DNA of 14,263 nucleotides from contig JBGSWL010000094.1 of assembly GCA_041752455.1 (NCBI GenBank), positions 1 to 14,263 of the forward strand, in the 5' to 3' direction. Positions within the stretch are counted from its first letter, which is position 1. Each line of letters opens with the position of its first letter. The position numbers were made by a program, and so were the translations under genes. A model generated the notes under the pieces. It saw only the letters and a list, made by a program, of their open reading frames with translations. It had not been told where the DNA came from and did no database searches. Of this stretch, positions 6,656 through 13,995 are shown piece after piece. This DNA comes from JBGSWL01 sp041752455 (GTDB lineage Bacteria > Pseudomonadota > Alphaproteobacteria > Rhizobiales > Rhizobiaceae).

Positions 6656-7399
6656 TCACCCCAGCGCCTTCACAAACCGCTTCACCGCCTCCGCCATCCC
6701 GAACTCCAGCGCTTCGGCAGTGAGGGCATGGCCGATCGACGTCTCGGCCAGATAGGGAATGCGGGCGGCGAGCGCCGGAAGGTTGGCAACGGTCAGGTCG
6801 TGGCCGGCATTGACGCCAAGCCCCGCCGCATGGGCGGCATCCGCCGTTACGCCGATGATCGCGAGTTGGCGCGCGGCTTCGGCAGGATTGTCGAAGCAGG
6901 CACCATAGGGGCCGGTGAAAATCTCGATCCGGTCGCAGCCGGTTGCCTTGGCCGCCGCAACACCCGCTTCGCCCGTATCCGGGTCGGCAAACAGCGACAC
7001 GCGCATGCCCGAGGCTTTCAGGCGCGCGACGATGTCTGTCAGGTGATCGCGGTGCTTGGCAAAATCCCAGCCATGGTCGGAAGTCTGCTGCTCCGGCTCG
7101 TCCGGCACCAGAGTTACCTGTTCCGGCTGGTTTTCTTCGCACAGGCGCAGGAAGTCCTCGGTCGGATAGCCTTCGATGTTGAACTCGCAAGCAGGGTACA
7201 GATCATCGATCAGCGCGCGCAGCACCGGCAGGTCGTCAAAGCGCACATGGCGCTGGTCGGGGCGCGGATGCACCGTCAGCCCGCTCGCCCCGGCATCAAG
7301 CGCCAGCGCGCCGAGATGCGCCAGATCCGGCCACGGCAGATGGCGCCGGTTGCGCACATAGGCAATGGCATTGAGGTTGACCGAAAGATGCGCGGGCAT
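6656..7399 (-). CDS. pdxJ: Pyridoxine 5'-phosphate synthase PdxJ
   Basis: PdxJ condenses 3-amino-2-oxopropyl phosphate with 1-deoxyxylulose 5-phosphate to pyridoxine 5'-phosphate, the last ring-forming step of the DXP-dependent vitamin B6 pathway. The 247-residue length is normal. Visible family features are LSVNLNAIA (5-13), VHPRPDQRHVR (43-53, with the phosphate- and substrate-binding H44 and R46), E72 in EFNIEG, LVPD (97-100), IEIFTGPYG (158-166) and NAGHDL (197-202, H200 matching the catalytic histidine near 193 in E. coli). LSVNLN instead of the enterobacterial GVNIDH marks the variant seen in many alphaproteobacteria. No acpS follows it. A weak promoter-like pair (TGGCAA 7475-7470, TATATC 7454-7449, minus strand, 15-base spacer) lies upstream. 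The start at ATG 7399 has a modest GGAAAG. Confidence 0.94.
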   Translation of the reverse strand: MPAHLSVNLNAIAYVRNRRHLPWPDLAHLGALALDAGASGLTVHPRPDQRHVRFDDLPVLRALIDDLYPACEFNIEGYPTEDFLRLCEENQPEQVTLVPDEPEQQTSDHGWDFAKHRDHLTDIVARLKASGMRVSLFADPDTGEAGVAAAKATGCDRIEIFTGPYGACFDNPAEAARQLAIIGVTADAAHAAGLGVNAGHDLTVANLPALAARIPYLAETSIGHALTAEALEFGMAEAVKRFVKALG

Positions 7400-7524
7400 G
7401 GTGGCTTTCCGATGGTGGCCGATGTCAGGGCGAGGCCGAAGACCGTTTGATATAACGCAATGTGCGCGATTGCCACCGGGTTATCCTGCGCCCTTCGGTC
7501 CCGTTTTCTGTGTGGAGTGCTACC

Positions 7525-8298
7525 ATGATCGTTGCCGAAATCATCGCGCCGGGTGTCGTCGGTCTGGACGTCACCGGCAAGCTCGACAGTGACGACGTCA
7601 AGGTCGCCATCCTGGCAATCGAAGAGGCACTGGAGCGCTTCGACGAGGTTTCGCTGTTCGTCGATCTGACCGGTTACGCGGGCGCCACCGCCAGCGCCAT
7701 ACTGACGGATGTGCGCTACGGATTTTCCCATCTCGGAGACCTCGGGCGCTACAAGCGTGTGGCTGTCATCTCCGGCCATGCGTGGATCGACACGCTGGTC
7801 TGGCTGGAAGCAAGACTTGTGCGCAAGGTCGACATCCGCCGCTTTGCGCCGGAAGAGCGCCACATGGCCAAGGTGTTTGCCAAGGGCGGCGAAATCCCGC
7901 GCGGGCGTGCCGAGCCTGCCATTGCGCGCATCGCCACTGACCGCGACGATCTCTTCGCCTTCCGCATCACCGATCATCTCGGCAAGCACGATGCCCATGC
8001 GCTGATCGGCTATCTGGAAGAGGCCTGGACCCGGAACGAAAAGGTCGATCTGATGGTCGTCATCGAGAACTACGACGGGTTTGACCTGTCATTGCTTGTC
8101 GATCCCGCCCTGTGGAAAGGCAAGGTTGCCAGCCTTTCCCATGTGCGACGCTACGCCGTCGTCGGCGGACCGGCCGCCATGCGCGGCGCCGCGGCATTTT
8201 TCGGCGCGTTCCTGCCGATGGAAATCCGCACCTTCGAACGCGGCCACGAAAGCGAAGCCTGGCACTGGCTGGATGCAAAGCCGCAGTTTGCCACGTAG
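7525..8298 (+). CDS. Protein with two SpoIIAA-like (STAS/SEC14-type) domains
   Basis: The 257-residue soluble protein appears to hold two copies of a SpoIIAA-like fold. Copy one (about 1-122) shows VVGLDVTGKLDSDDV, then SLFVDLTGY, YKRVAVISGHAWIDTLVW and IRRFAPEERHMAKVF. Copy two (about 133-252) repeats the plan: FAFRITDHLGKHDAHAL, LMVVIENYDGFDL, VRRYAVVGGPAAMRGAAAFFG and IRTFERGHESEAWHWL. Single-domain members are about 120 residues; the family has no firm enzymatic role. No conserved phosphorylatable serine of true anti-sigma antagonists stands out. The start is ATG 7525 with GGAG seven bases before. An earlier in-frame ATG at 7462 adds an unconserved tail and lacks this site. It diverges from pdxJ. 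Function unknown. Confidence 0.8.
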   Translation: MIVAEIIAPGVVGLDVTGKLDSDDVKVAILAIEEALERFDEVSLFVDLTGYAGATASAILTDVRYGFSHLGDLGRYKRVAVISGHAWIDTLVWLEARLVRKVDIRRFAPEERHMAKVFAKGGEIPRGRAEPAIARIATDRDDLFAFRITDHLGKHDAHALIGYLEEAWTRNEKVDLMVVIENYDGFDLSLLVDPALWKGKVASLSHVRRYAVVGGPAAMRGAAAFFGAFLPMEIRTFERGHESEAWHWLDAKPQFAT

Positions 8299-8326
8299 CG
8301 TGGCGCGACCGTCAATGCCTTGAAGT

Positions 8327-8608
8327 TCAGCGCCGGTGCCCCGGATTGCGCAGCGTTTCGCAATAATGCGCGATCTCGGCCTCATAGGCCTGTGCGCGCT
8401 TTGACTTGTGCTTCGGCTGGCGCGCTATCATCGCCATCAGGCCGACAACGATCGAGCCTGCCACAAGCGCAACGACGGTCGCCGCGTGTTCCTGGTCGCC
8501 GGCCCATTTCATCGCCGCGTGAAAGTCCTCGAACGCCATCGCCTTGGAAACCGAAAAGAGGCTGAGGGCGCTCGCGCCGGCGAGCGCTGTGAACAAGCGC
8601 GACTTCAT
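8327..8608 (-). CDS. Small hypothetical protein with signal peptide and one membrane helix
   Basis: I do not recognise a family. The 93-residue product starts with a clear signal peptide: MKSR, a hydrophobic stretch to about 20, and SKAMA (21-25), a standard signal peptidase I site before FEDF. A short polar segment (26-41) is followed by a membrane helix (about 42-62, TVVALVAGSIVVGLMAM), then a basic, soluble tail (63-93, QPKHKSKRAQ...HYCETLRN). Mature topology would be a short periplasmic N-terminus and a cytoplasmic C-terminus. The start at ATG 8608 has only GGAAAA upstream. A separate promoter at 8664-8692 suggests it is transcribed alone. Confidence 0.65.
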   Translation of the reverse strand: MKSRLFTALAGASALSLFSVSKAMAFEDFHAAMKWAGDQEHAATVVALVAGSIVVGLMAMIARQPKHKSKRAQAYEAEIAHYCETLRNPGHRR

Positions 8609-8663
8609 GACATTTTCCCTTGCCCGGCAAACGCCGGAATGTTGCCAAACATCTGACAAAACG

Positions 8664-8692
8664 ATGAAAATCAGGTTTGTAAGCGCGGTCAA
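8664..8692 (-). promoter_or_regulatory. Candidate promoter of the small membrane protein gene
   Basis: On the minus strand TTGACC (8692-8687) and TTTCAT (8669-8664) are separated by 17 bases, a good sigma-70-like pair. Initiation near 8657 would leave a leader of about 50 bases before ATG 8608. Confidence 0.5.
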
Positions 8693-8698
8693 CAAACC
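8674..8698. repeat. Inverted repeat GGTTTGT-N11-ACAAACC, operator-like
   Basis: GGTTTGT (8674-8680) and ACAAACC (8692-8698) are perfect complements around an 11-base centre. A further GGTTTGT is at 8747-8753. The right arm touches the -35 element of the candidate promoter, a position suited to a repressor or activator site. No regulator gene is adjacent. Confidence 0.45.
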
Positions 8699-8728
8699 GT
8701 GTGCGCAATCGCTAAAGTGCGTCCGCTT

Positions 8729-8748
8729 CCGGTGGGTCGGCCACCCGG
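8729..8748. other. Short hairpin downstream of the helicase gene
   Basis: CCGGTGG and CCACC(C)GG can pair with one bulged base around GTCGG. It lies about 30 bases past the helicase stop. No run of T follows on the minus strand, so it is at best a weak or Rho-assisted end signal. Confidence 0.2.
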
Positions 8749-8778
8749 TTTGTCGCAAGTCCGGAAGACTTGCTCTGG

Positions 8779-9909
8779 CTATCGAATGATCGTCAGCTTT
8801 TCCGCCGCCCGGGTGATCGCGGTATAGAGCCAGCGGTCGCGCGTCTCGCGAAACGCAAAGCTCTCGTCGAACAGGCACACATCATCCCACTGCGACCCCT
8901 GCGCCTTGTGGACGGTCAGCGCGTAGCCGAAGTCGAAGTCATCGAACCGCTTTTTCAGCTGCCACGGCACTTCTTCCTCCGGCGCATCAAATGCAGCCTT
9001 CAAAAGCTTGATCTTGGCAACGCCGCGGTCGGTATCGCCATCATCGGGCGAAACCAGAAGGTTGATGCCGGGCTTGCTGGTCTCCTTGGAGGCGCTCATC
9101 ACTTTCCAGAGCGAGCCGTTGAGCAGGCCTTTGGTCGGATCGTTGCGCAGGCACACCAGCTTGTCGCCGGCCAGCGGGTAAACCCCGGCAAAACCGGCCA
9201 GTTCGCGCAGGCGCTGGTTGTAGCGGCGGCGCGTCTTGTTGATGCCGACGAGAACCTGATCTGCTTGCCTGACCCGCTCGGTCGTCACCTGCGCCTTGGA
9301 AATCACCTGCGCCATCGGACCATAGTCGCCATACATCAGCTCGCGGCCCTCACGCACATCCATCGCCATGCGCAGGATCGGGTTTTCCGCCGCCTGGCGA
9401 TGGATTTCCGTCAAAAGGAAATCCGGTTCCGCGTCGGTGAAGAACCCGCCGCCGGAAATCGGCGGCAGCTGACCAGGATCGCCCAGAACCAGAACCGGCG
9501 TGCCGAACGACAGAAGGTCGCGCCCCAGCGCCTCGTCGACCATCGAACATTCATCGACGATGATCAGCTTGGCGCGCGCCACATCCGACTGGCGGTTGAG
9601 GGTGAACGTCGGCGCCATGCCGGTCTTGCCGGTGATGACGTCGGTGGTCTCCTCTTCACCGCGCGGCCGGTAGATCAGCGAATGCAGCGTCTTGGCATTG
9701 GCGGCACCCTTGGCGCGCATCACCTGCGCCGCCTTGCCGGTGAAGGCGGCAAACTGCACCTCGCCGGATATGCCTTCGGCAAAGTGGCGCGCGAGTGTCG
9801 TCTTGCCGGTGCCCGCATAGCCGAACAGCCGGAACACCGGGCTGTCGCCACGCTTCAACCATGCGGCGACATCCGCAAGCGCCTGATCCTGCTGGGGTGA
9901 AAATTTCAT
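8779..9909 (-). CDS. Stand-alone RecD/Dda-like ATP-dependent DNA helicase (SF1B)
   Basis: The 376-residue protein contains the SF1 helicase motifs in order: Q-like start FSPQQDQAL (3-11), Walker A GYAGTGKT (30-37), FTGKAA (56-61, motif Ia), IVDECSMVD (117-125, motif II), GDPGQLPP (143-150, motif III), LTEIHRQ (166-172, motif IV), LTVHKAQGSQWD (331-342, motif V) and YTAITRA (362-368, motif VI). It would unwind DNA 5' to 3', using ATP. It is far shorter than RecD (about 600) or RecD2 (about 740) and is not next to recB, recC or other repair genes, so it resembles phage T4 Dda in compactness. All motifs are intact. The start at ATG 9909 lacks a clear ribosome site. Confidence 0.88.
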   Translation of the reverse strand: MKFSPQQDQALADVAAWLKRGDSPVFRLFGYAGTGKTTLARHFAEGISGEVQFAAFTGKAAQVMRAKGAANAKTLHSLIYRPRGEEETTDVITGKTGMAPTFTLNRQSDVARAKLIIVDECSMVDEALGRDLLSFGTPVLVLGDPGQLPPISGGGFFTDAEPDFLLTEIHRQAAENPILRMAMDVREGRELMYGDYGPMAQVISKAQVTTERVRQADQVLVGINKTRRRYNQRLRELAGFAGVYPLAGDKLVCLRNDPTKGLLNGSLWKVMSASKETSKPGINLLVSPDDGDTDRGVAKIKLLKAAFDAPEEEVPWQLKKRFDDFDFGYALTVHKAQGSQWDDVCLFDESFAFRETRDRWLYTAITRAAEKLTIIR

Positions 9910-9957
9910 GATCGGGGGATTAGCGGATTCGCGGGGGCGGAGCCATCGGTGATTGAG

Positions 9958-10710
9958 TCACTGGGATGCAAACTTCAGCTGCAGGACCAAGCCAACATGG
10001 TCGCTGAGCGGCTTGCCGGCGACGCCTGCGTTAGGAAGAGTCTTTACTGACAAGCATTCGAGATGTCGGGATGCGAAGACATGATCAACATCCTGCTTGT
10101 CAGCGCCCGGAAGCACGCCAGCGGTGTGTAGGTGCAGCCAATCCGGTATCGCTGCCTTGAGGGCTCTTGCCACCGACGCGGTCCGTGGCGAGTTGGGAAT
10201 GCGCTGGTTGAAGTCACCTAGCAGAATAGTTGGCTGATCCGGTTCAAGCGCCGAGAGCAAACTGCCAAGGACGTCGAGATATCGGAGATGGTCTTCCCAG
10301 GGCCGACGATCTTTTCGGCCGTTCGACACATGAGCCATTGCCCATGGAACGCAAACCGCGACTACGTTGATTGCAGGATCGTGCCCAACCGCCGCCCGAA
10401 CAAACCGACCGCCAGGCAGATCTACATGGCCGAGGCTGTCGACAGCTTGGATCGGGTGGCGGGACCAAAGCTCGACTTTGTGCCGACCCGGCGCACCGGG
10501 ATAGCCGCTATCGGCTGCACTGAAAGCGACATCCGGGCCATTTCCCAATAGCGTGACACTTTCAGTCAGGCAGATGATGTCCGGATCGGACGCGCGAAGA
10601 AGCTGGGTGATTGCCCTCCCGCGCGGTGAATATGGGGTAGCCCATTCAACGTTCCACAGTCCGATGGTCAGCACCTGCGTCAAGGGTCCCCCCACCGGTT
10701 CCAGCTTCAT
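9958..10710 (-). CDS. Endonuclease/exonuclease/phosphatase (EEP) family hydrolase
   Basis: The 250-residue protein has the full EEP catalytic set: N20 (GLWNVEW), E50 (CLTES, magnesium ligand), D166 and N168 (LGDFNQ), D209-H210 (DVDHVFAS) and D237-H238 (SDHVG). The superfamily hydrolyses phosphodiester or phosphomonoester bonds in DNA, RNA, phosphoinositides or other substrates; nothing here chooses between them, and no signal peptide is seen. I choose ATG 10710, 19 bases after the LysE stop, though a GTG at codon 13 is possible, and no good ribosome site is visible for either. Base composition differs from neighbours: 33 G+C in 10201-10260 against 40 in 10801-10860 within LysE, hinting at recent acquisition. 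Confidence 0.85.
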   Translation of the reverse strand: MKLEPVGGPLTQVLTIGLWNVEWATPYSPRGRAITQLLRASDPDIICLTESVTLLGNGPDVAFSAADSGYPGAPGRHKVELWSRHPIQAVDSLGHVDLPGGRFVRAAVGHDPAINVVAVCVPWAMAHVSNGRKDRRPWEDHLRYLDVLGSLLSALEPDQPTILLGDFNQRIPNSPRTASVARALKAAIPDWLHLHTAGVLPGADKQDVDHVFASRHLECLSVKTLPNAGVAGKPLSDHVGLVLQLKFASQ

Positions 10711-10729
10711 CGGAATGTTAGCCCTAACC

Positions 10730-11323
10730 TCACCGCACCATCGGCCAGACCGAAAGCGCCAGCGCCACGCCCATGGCGCGGTTGAACCAGACAATCCGGC
10801 CCGGCTGGCCCAAGAATTCGCGCACGGCTTCGCCGAAGGCAGCCCACGGAATGATGGCGATGAGCCCGACGATCCAGAACAGGACGATCAGGCCAACCGC
10901 GACAGACCAGTGCGAGGCAGCCGGGAAATAGCCGGCAATGGCCCCGAGCGCCATCATCCACGCCTTTGGGTTGACCCATTGGAAGGCCGCTGCCTCAAGG
11001 AAATTCATCGGCCGGGCGCGCCCGCTGCTTTGACCGGGCCCGCCGGAGGTCGCGATCTTGAAGGCCAGCCACAGCAGGTAAGCCCCACCCACGATCTTCA
11101 GCACCAGCGACAACTGCGGGTAGAGCGTGAACAGGAGCCCCAAGCCCAGCGCCATGGCCGCAAGCAGGGTGGAAACGCCACAAACGATGCCCAGCACATG
11201 CGGGACCGTGCGCCGGAAACCGAAATTCACTCCGGAGGCCAGTAGCATCATGTTGTTCGGCCCCGGCGTCACCGACGTGACGAAGGCAAACAGGGTCAAA
11301 CCGACCAACCAATCCCAGCCCAT
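10730..11323 (-). CDS. LysE/RhtB-family amino acid exporter
   Basis: The 197-residue integral membrane protein has about six hydrophobic segments and the LysE family signature SVTPGPNNMMLLASG (17-31) in the first loop. FQWVNPKAWMMALGA (about residues 114-128) is the second conserved block of the family. Such proteins export amino acids or related metabolites by proton exchange. ATG 11323 is chosen because GGAG lies eight bases upstream; an in-frame GTG at 11332 overlaps that site. No LysR/Lrp regulator is adjacent. The following hydrolase gene begins 19 bases after its stop and may be co-transcribed. Confidence 0.9.
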   Translation of the reverse strand: MGWDWLVGLTLFAFVTSVTPGPNNMMLLASGVNFGFRRTVPHVLGIVCGVSTLLAAMALGLGLLFTLYPQLSLVLKIVGGAYLLWLAFKIATSGGPGQSSGRARPMNFLEAAAFQWVNPKAWMMALGAIAGYFPAASHWSVAVGLIVLFWIVGLIAIIPWAAFGEAVREFLGQPGRIVWFNRAMGVALALSVWPMVR

Positions 11324-11342
11324 GCGGCGCACTCCAATTTAT

Positions 11343-11375
11343 GTCAGCAATACTGACCTTTTTGCACGGATGCAA
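11343..11375 (-). promoter_or_regulatory. Candidate LysE promoter with inverted repeat
   Basis: On the minus strand TTGCAT (11375-11370) and TATTGC (11352-11347) are 17 bases apart. An inverted repeat, GTCAG-N5-CTGAC (11343-11357), covers the -10 region and could be an operator. Both hexamers are only fair matches. Confidence 0.33.
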
Positions 11376-11392
11376 TCCGAAAGCGACGATGA

Positions 11393-11842
11393 TCAGGCAA
11401 ACGAAACCGGCTCGTCACGCGTCGAAAACTCATAGACCACATCCGCAAAGGAATTGGTCGGGAACACATAGAGGAACCGCATCGGAACGTCTGAATGGTT
11501 GCGGCATCCATGTTCTGCCATTGCGGGAATGTGGAGCGTGTCGCCGGCGCGCGCATGATGGATGACACCGTCGATCGTCACCATAAGTTCGCCGTCCAGC
11601 ACATGATAAAGTTCGGCAGGCGGATGGCGATGTGGCGCGAGAAATCCGCCCGGATCGAGGAACACGATCCCCGAGGTCAGGCCCGCTGTCGCGGTGATGT
11701 CGCCCGAGAACAGCGTTTTCCATCGCGCCGCGCCGCGCCCGTCCGGTTCGTCCCAGCCATCGTCGGGCTCAGCAGGCATCGGCTTCAGCCGGACCGGGTC
11801 AAGGTTCTCGTTTGCAATCTCGACGCCGGCAATGTCCTGCAT
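11393..11842 (-). CDS. Cupin-domain protein
   Basis: The 149-residue protein carries one cupin barrel. Motif 1 is G66-x4-H71-x-H73-x3-E77-x6-G84 (GGFLAPHRHPPAELYHVLDG) and motif 2 is GDTLHIPAMAEHGCRN (100-115, with H111). H71, H73, E77 and H111 form a complete metal-binding set, so a metal-dependent enzyme or a metabolite sensor is possible. About 45 residues precede the barrel. The start at ATG 11842 has GGGAG upstream. It is 55 bases after ilvN on the same strand and probably shares its transcript, but no functional link to branched-chain amino acids is evident. The specific reaction is unknown. Confidence 0.83.
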   Translation of the reverse strand: MQDIAGVEIANENLDPVRLKPMPAEPDDGWDEPDGRGAARWKTLFSGDITATAGLTSGIVFLDPGGFLAPHRHPPAELYHVLDGELMVTIDGVIHHARAGDTLHIPAMAEHGCRNHSDVPMRFLYVFPTNSFADVVYEFSTRDEPVSFA

Positions 11843-11897
11843 CGTGCTTCTCCCGGCTGCGGCGGACCTCGACGCAGTCTCGTCCGTGACAACAGGC

Positions 11898-12470
11898 TTA
11901 CGGCGCGTCGACGCCCCGACTCATGGCGGCGACGCCCGTGCGGCAGACTTCCATCAGTCCGAGCGGCCCCATGATCGCGATGAACTGTTCGACCTTGTGC
12001 GAACGCCCGGTCAGTTCAAAGACAAAATGCTCGGTCGTCGCATCGATGACGCGTGCCTCGAACGCTTCCGCAAGGCGCAGCGCCTCGATGCGATGTTCGC
12101 CGGTGCCGCGCACCTTGACCATGGCAAGTTCGCGCTCCAGCGGCTTTTCGTGGCCGCGATTGTGCGCCTCGACGGTCAGGTCCGTCACCGAATGCACCGG
12201 AACGATGCGTTCGAGCTGATGCTTGATCTGCTCGAGAACGGCCGGGGTTCCGCGCGTGACAATGGTGATGCGCGACAGGTGCCGCTCATGCTCGGTCTCC
12301 GAAACCGTCAGGCTCTCGATGTTGTAGCCGCGCGACGAGAACAGGCCGATGACACGGGCAAGGACGCCGGGCTCGTTGTCGACGATCGCCGCCAGCGTGT
12401 GCGCCGAGACAGCGCCGCGGTCCTTGGTGATGAAATAGGCCGAAGCCGGTGACGATTGGGGTGCATTCAT
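11898..12470 (-). CDS. ilvN: Acetolactate synthase small (regulatory) subunit
   Basis: The 190-residue protein begins with a short linker and an ACT domain (about 22-97), with VDNEPGVLARVIGLFSSRGY at 30-49 and HLSRITIVTRGT following, the valine-binding signature of IlvN/IlvH. The C-terminal domain (about 100-185) shows ERELAMVKV, RVIDATTEHFVFELTG and GPLGLMEVCRTGVAAMSRG. It activates the large subunit and gives valine feedback in the first step of valine, leucine and isoleucine synthesis. It normally lies directly after ilvB/ilvI and before ilvC; here it follows an EamA transporter with a 4-base ATGA overlap, and neither partner is in the window. The sequence looks fully intact. Confidence 0.94.
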   Translation of the reverse strand: MNAPQSSPASAYFITKDRGAVSAHTLAAIVDNEPGVLARVIGLFSSRGYNIESLTVSETEHERHLSRITIVTRGTPAVLEQIKHQLERIVPVHSVTDLTVEAHNRGHEKPLERELAMVKVRGTGEHRIEALRLAEAFEARVIDATTEHFVFELTGRSHKVEQFIAIMGPLGLMEVCRTGVAAMSRGVDAP

Positions 12471-13402
12471 GGCCGTGGGGTCCCTTGCGGTGATGACGAT
12501 GGCAGATGGAGACGGGCGGGTCCGAGCCGCGCGACGACGACACCGGACACGATGATGACAAGAGCGACGAGCGCATTCAACCCCGGCCGTTCACCGAGGA
12601 AGATCACGCCGAGGACGACGCCTGCCATCGGAACCAGCAGGTTGATCTGGCCGAAGAACGAAGCGCCCTGCCGCTCGATGATGGCAAACATCACGAGCGC
12701 GCCGATCGCCGATGGCACGATGCCGAGCGCAATCAGCGCCAGCACCGAACTCCAGTGCGGGTCCGAGACGAACGGATCTTCCAGCAACAGCGTGGCGGGG
12801 ATCAGGATGACCAGCGTCCAGGCGGTGATGTAGGTCATCAGTACCATCGGCGGATGGCGGGTCAGTTGCTTGACCGAAAGCGCGTTGACGCCATAAGCGA
12901 ACGCCGCGCCAAGCACGGCGATCTGGCGGGTCAGGTTCTGGCCAAAGCCGTTGGCCAGTTCCGGCCAGAACAGGATGACGAGGCCGACAAGACCGACGAC
13001 AACACCGGCAACCTTCGGCAGCGTCAGCTTTTCATCCTTCGTCAGCACATGGGCCAGCAGCAGCACGACGAGCGGCATGAGCCCCATCAGGATCGCTGCC
13101 AGCCCGCTGTCGATCACCTGCACCCCCCAGTTGATCAGCGAGAACGGGATCACCGTGCCGGTCAGCGCGCAGATCATCATGAACAGGTGGTCGCGCCCGC
13201 TCGGCCGGAACCAGCCGCGCCCGAAGACCAGCGCGATGGCAAGCAGCATGACGACCGCGATGATCTGGCGGATCAGGGTGATCGTCACCGGCGGAAAGTC
13301 GGCGACTGCCACTTTCGACAACAGGAACGCGCTGCCCCACATGATGGCGAGCGTCACCAGCAGCAGGTAATCGACCGGCCCAGGCCGTCCGCGCACATTC
13401 AT
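12467..13402 (-). CDS. EamA-family (DMT superfamily) transporter
   Basis: The 311-residue membrane protein is built of two EamA repeats (about 10-140 and 155-290), together about ten membrane helices. The first repeat starts with LLLVTLAIMWGSAFLLSKVA; the second contains AAFAYGVNALSVKQL, and ends with GQINLLVPMAGVVLGVIFLGE, the usual conserved proline-glycine and LGE block. Family members export amino acids or metabolites, but substrates vary widely. Its start overlaps the lipoprotein stop by four bases and its stop overlaps the ilvN start by four bases (both ATGA), so translation is coupled. The coupling to ilvN raises, without proving, a role in branched-chain amino acid export. Confidence 0.9.
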   Translation of the reverse strand: MNVRGRPGPVDYLLLVTLAIMWGSAFLLSKVAVADFPPVTITLIRQIIAVVMLLAIALVFGRGWFRPSGRDHLFMMICALTGTVIPFSLINWGVQVIDSGLAAILMGLMPLVVLLLAHVLTKDEKLTLPKVAGVVVGLVGLVILFWPELANGFGQNLTRQIAVLGAAFAYGVNALSVKQLTRHPPMVLMTYITAWTLVILIPATLLLEDPFVSDPHWSSVLALIALGIVPSAIGALVMFAIIERQGASFFGQINLLVPMAGVVLGVIFLGERPGLNALVALVIIVSGVVVARLGPARLHLPSSSPQGTPRP

Positions 13403-13995
13403 GCCGATGCCTTTTCAAACGCCGGCAGCGCGACCGCATGAAGATACCGCCCGAACGTGTTGAACGCCGGCTGGCTCATGCCTTTCAGCTGCATCAGCGC
13501 GCCGATGCGCTCGGGCGCCCTGCCCGCAACGAGCAGCGCCGGGCTGGAGCGGCCCGGCCCACCGTTCTCGTCTTCGATGGCGCGCGAAATCACAAAATCC
13601 TGAGCGGCGCAGATGCGCGCCACATCGAGCGAGACCGATTGCGCCTGCGCCCGCTTGTAGCAATCCAGCACGCTTGCCAGCGCTGCGCTGTGGCCTTCGG
13701 CCTTGCGCTTGCGCGCGATCGCTTCCACGCCGGCAAGGATCGCATCGTTGGCCGATGCCGTGCGATCCGCCGCCGTTGCCGGAGTTGGCGCAGGCGTTGA
13801 TGTTGCTGAAGCGGTCGCTGTTTGCGCTGGCGCGGTCTCCGTGATCGTGGCTGTCGCCGGTGGCTGCGCTGCGGCGACCGATGCCAGCGGCGCAACGGCC
13901 GCAGGCGTTGTGTCCTGCCCGTCCGTCGTGCTCTGGCAGGCTGTCAGGAGACAGGCCAGACCCATCGCAGTCATGGCACGGGCAATGGATGTCAC
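13399..13995 (-). CDS. Hypothetical lipoprotein
   Basis: I do not recognise a family. The 198-residue product has a lipoprotein signal: a hydrophobic stretch ending in the lipobox LLTAC with C20 as the lipidation site, so it is likely anchored in a membrane after cleavage. Residues about 25-78 are a low-complexity linker rich in alanine, threonine and proline. The C-terminal part (about 80-198) is a helical soluble domain with two cysteines, C112 (LDCYKRAQ) and C129 (RICAAQDF), perhaps a disulfide. The start is GTG 13995, with GAGG seven bases upstream, and overlaps the GST stop by four bases (GTGA). It overlaps the EamA start in the same way. Confidence 0.75.
   Translation of the reverse strand: MTSIARAMTAMGLACLLTACQSTTDGQDTTPAAVAPLASVAAAQPPATATITETAPAQTATASATSTPAPTPATAADRTASANDAILAGVEAIARKRKAEGHSAALASVLDCYKRAQAQSVSLDVARICAAQDFVISRAIEDENGGPGRSSPALLVAGRAPERIGALMQLKGMSQPAFNTFGRYLHAVALPAFEKASA

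Noticed and set aside
8770..9900. A 376-codon rightward open frame opposite the helicase
   Set aside because: The leftward frame carries every helicase motif; the rightward one has none.
12506..13441. A 311-codon rightward open frame rich in D, H, Q and R opposite the EamA gene
   Set aside because: It is the typical antisense image of a hydrophobic membrane protein gene.
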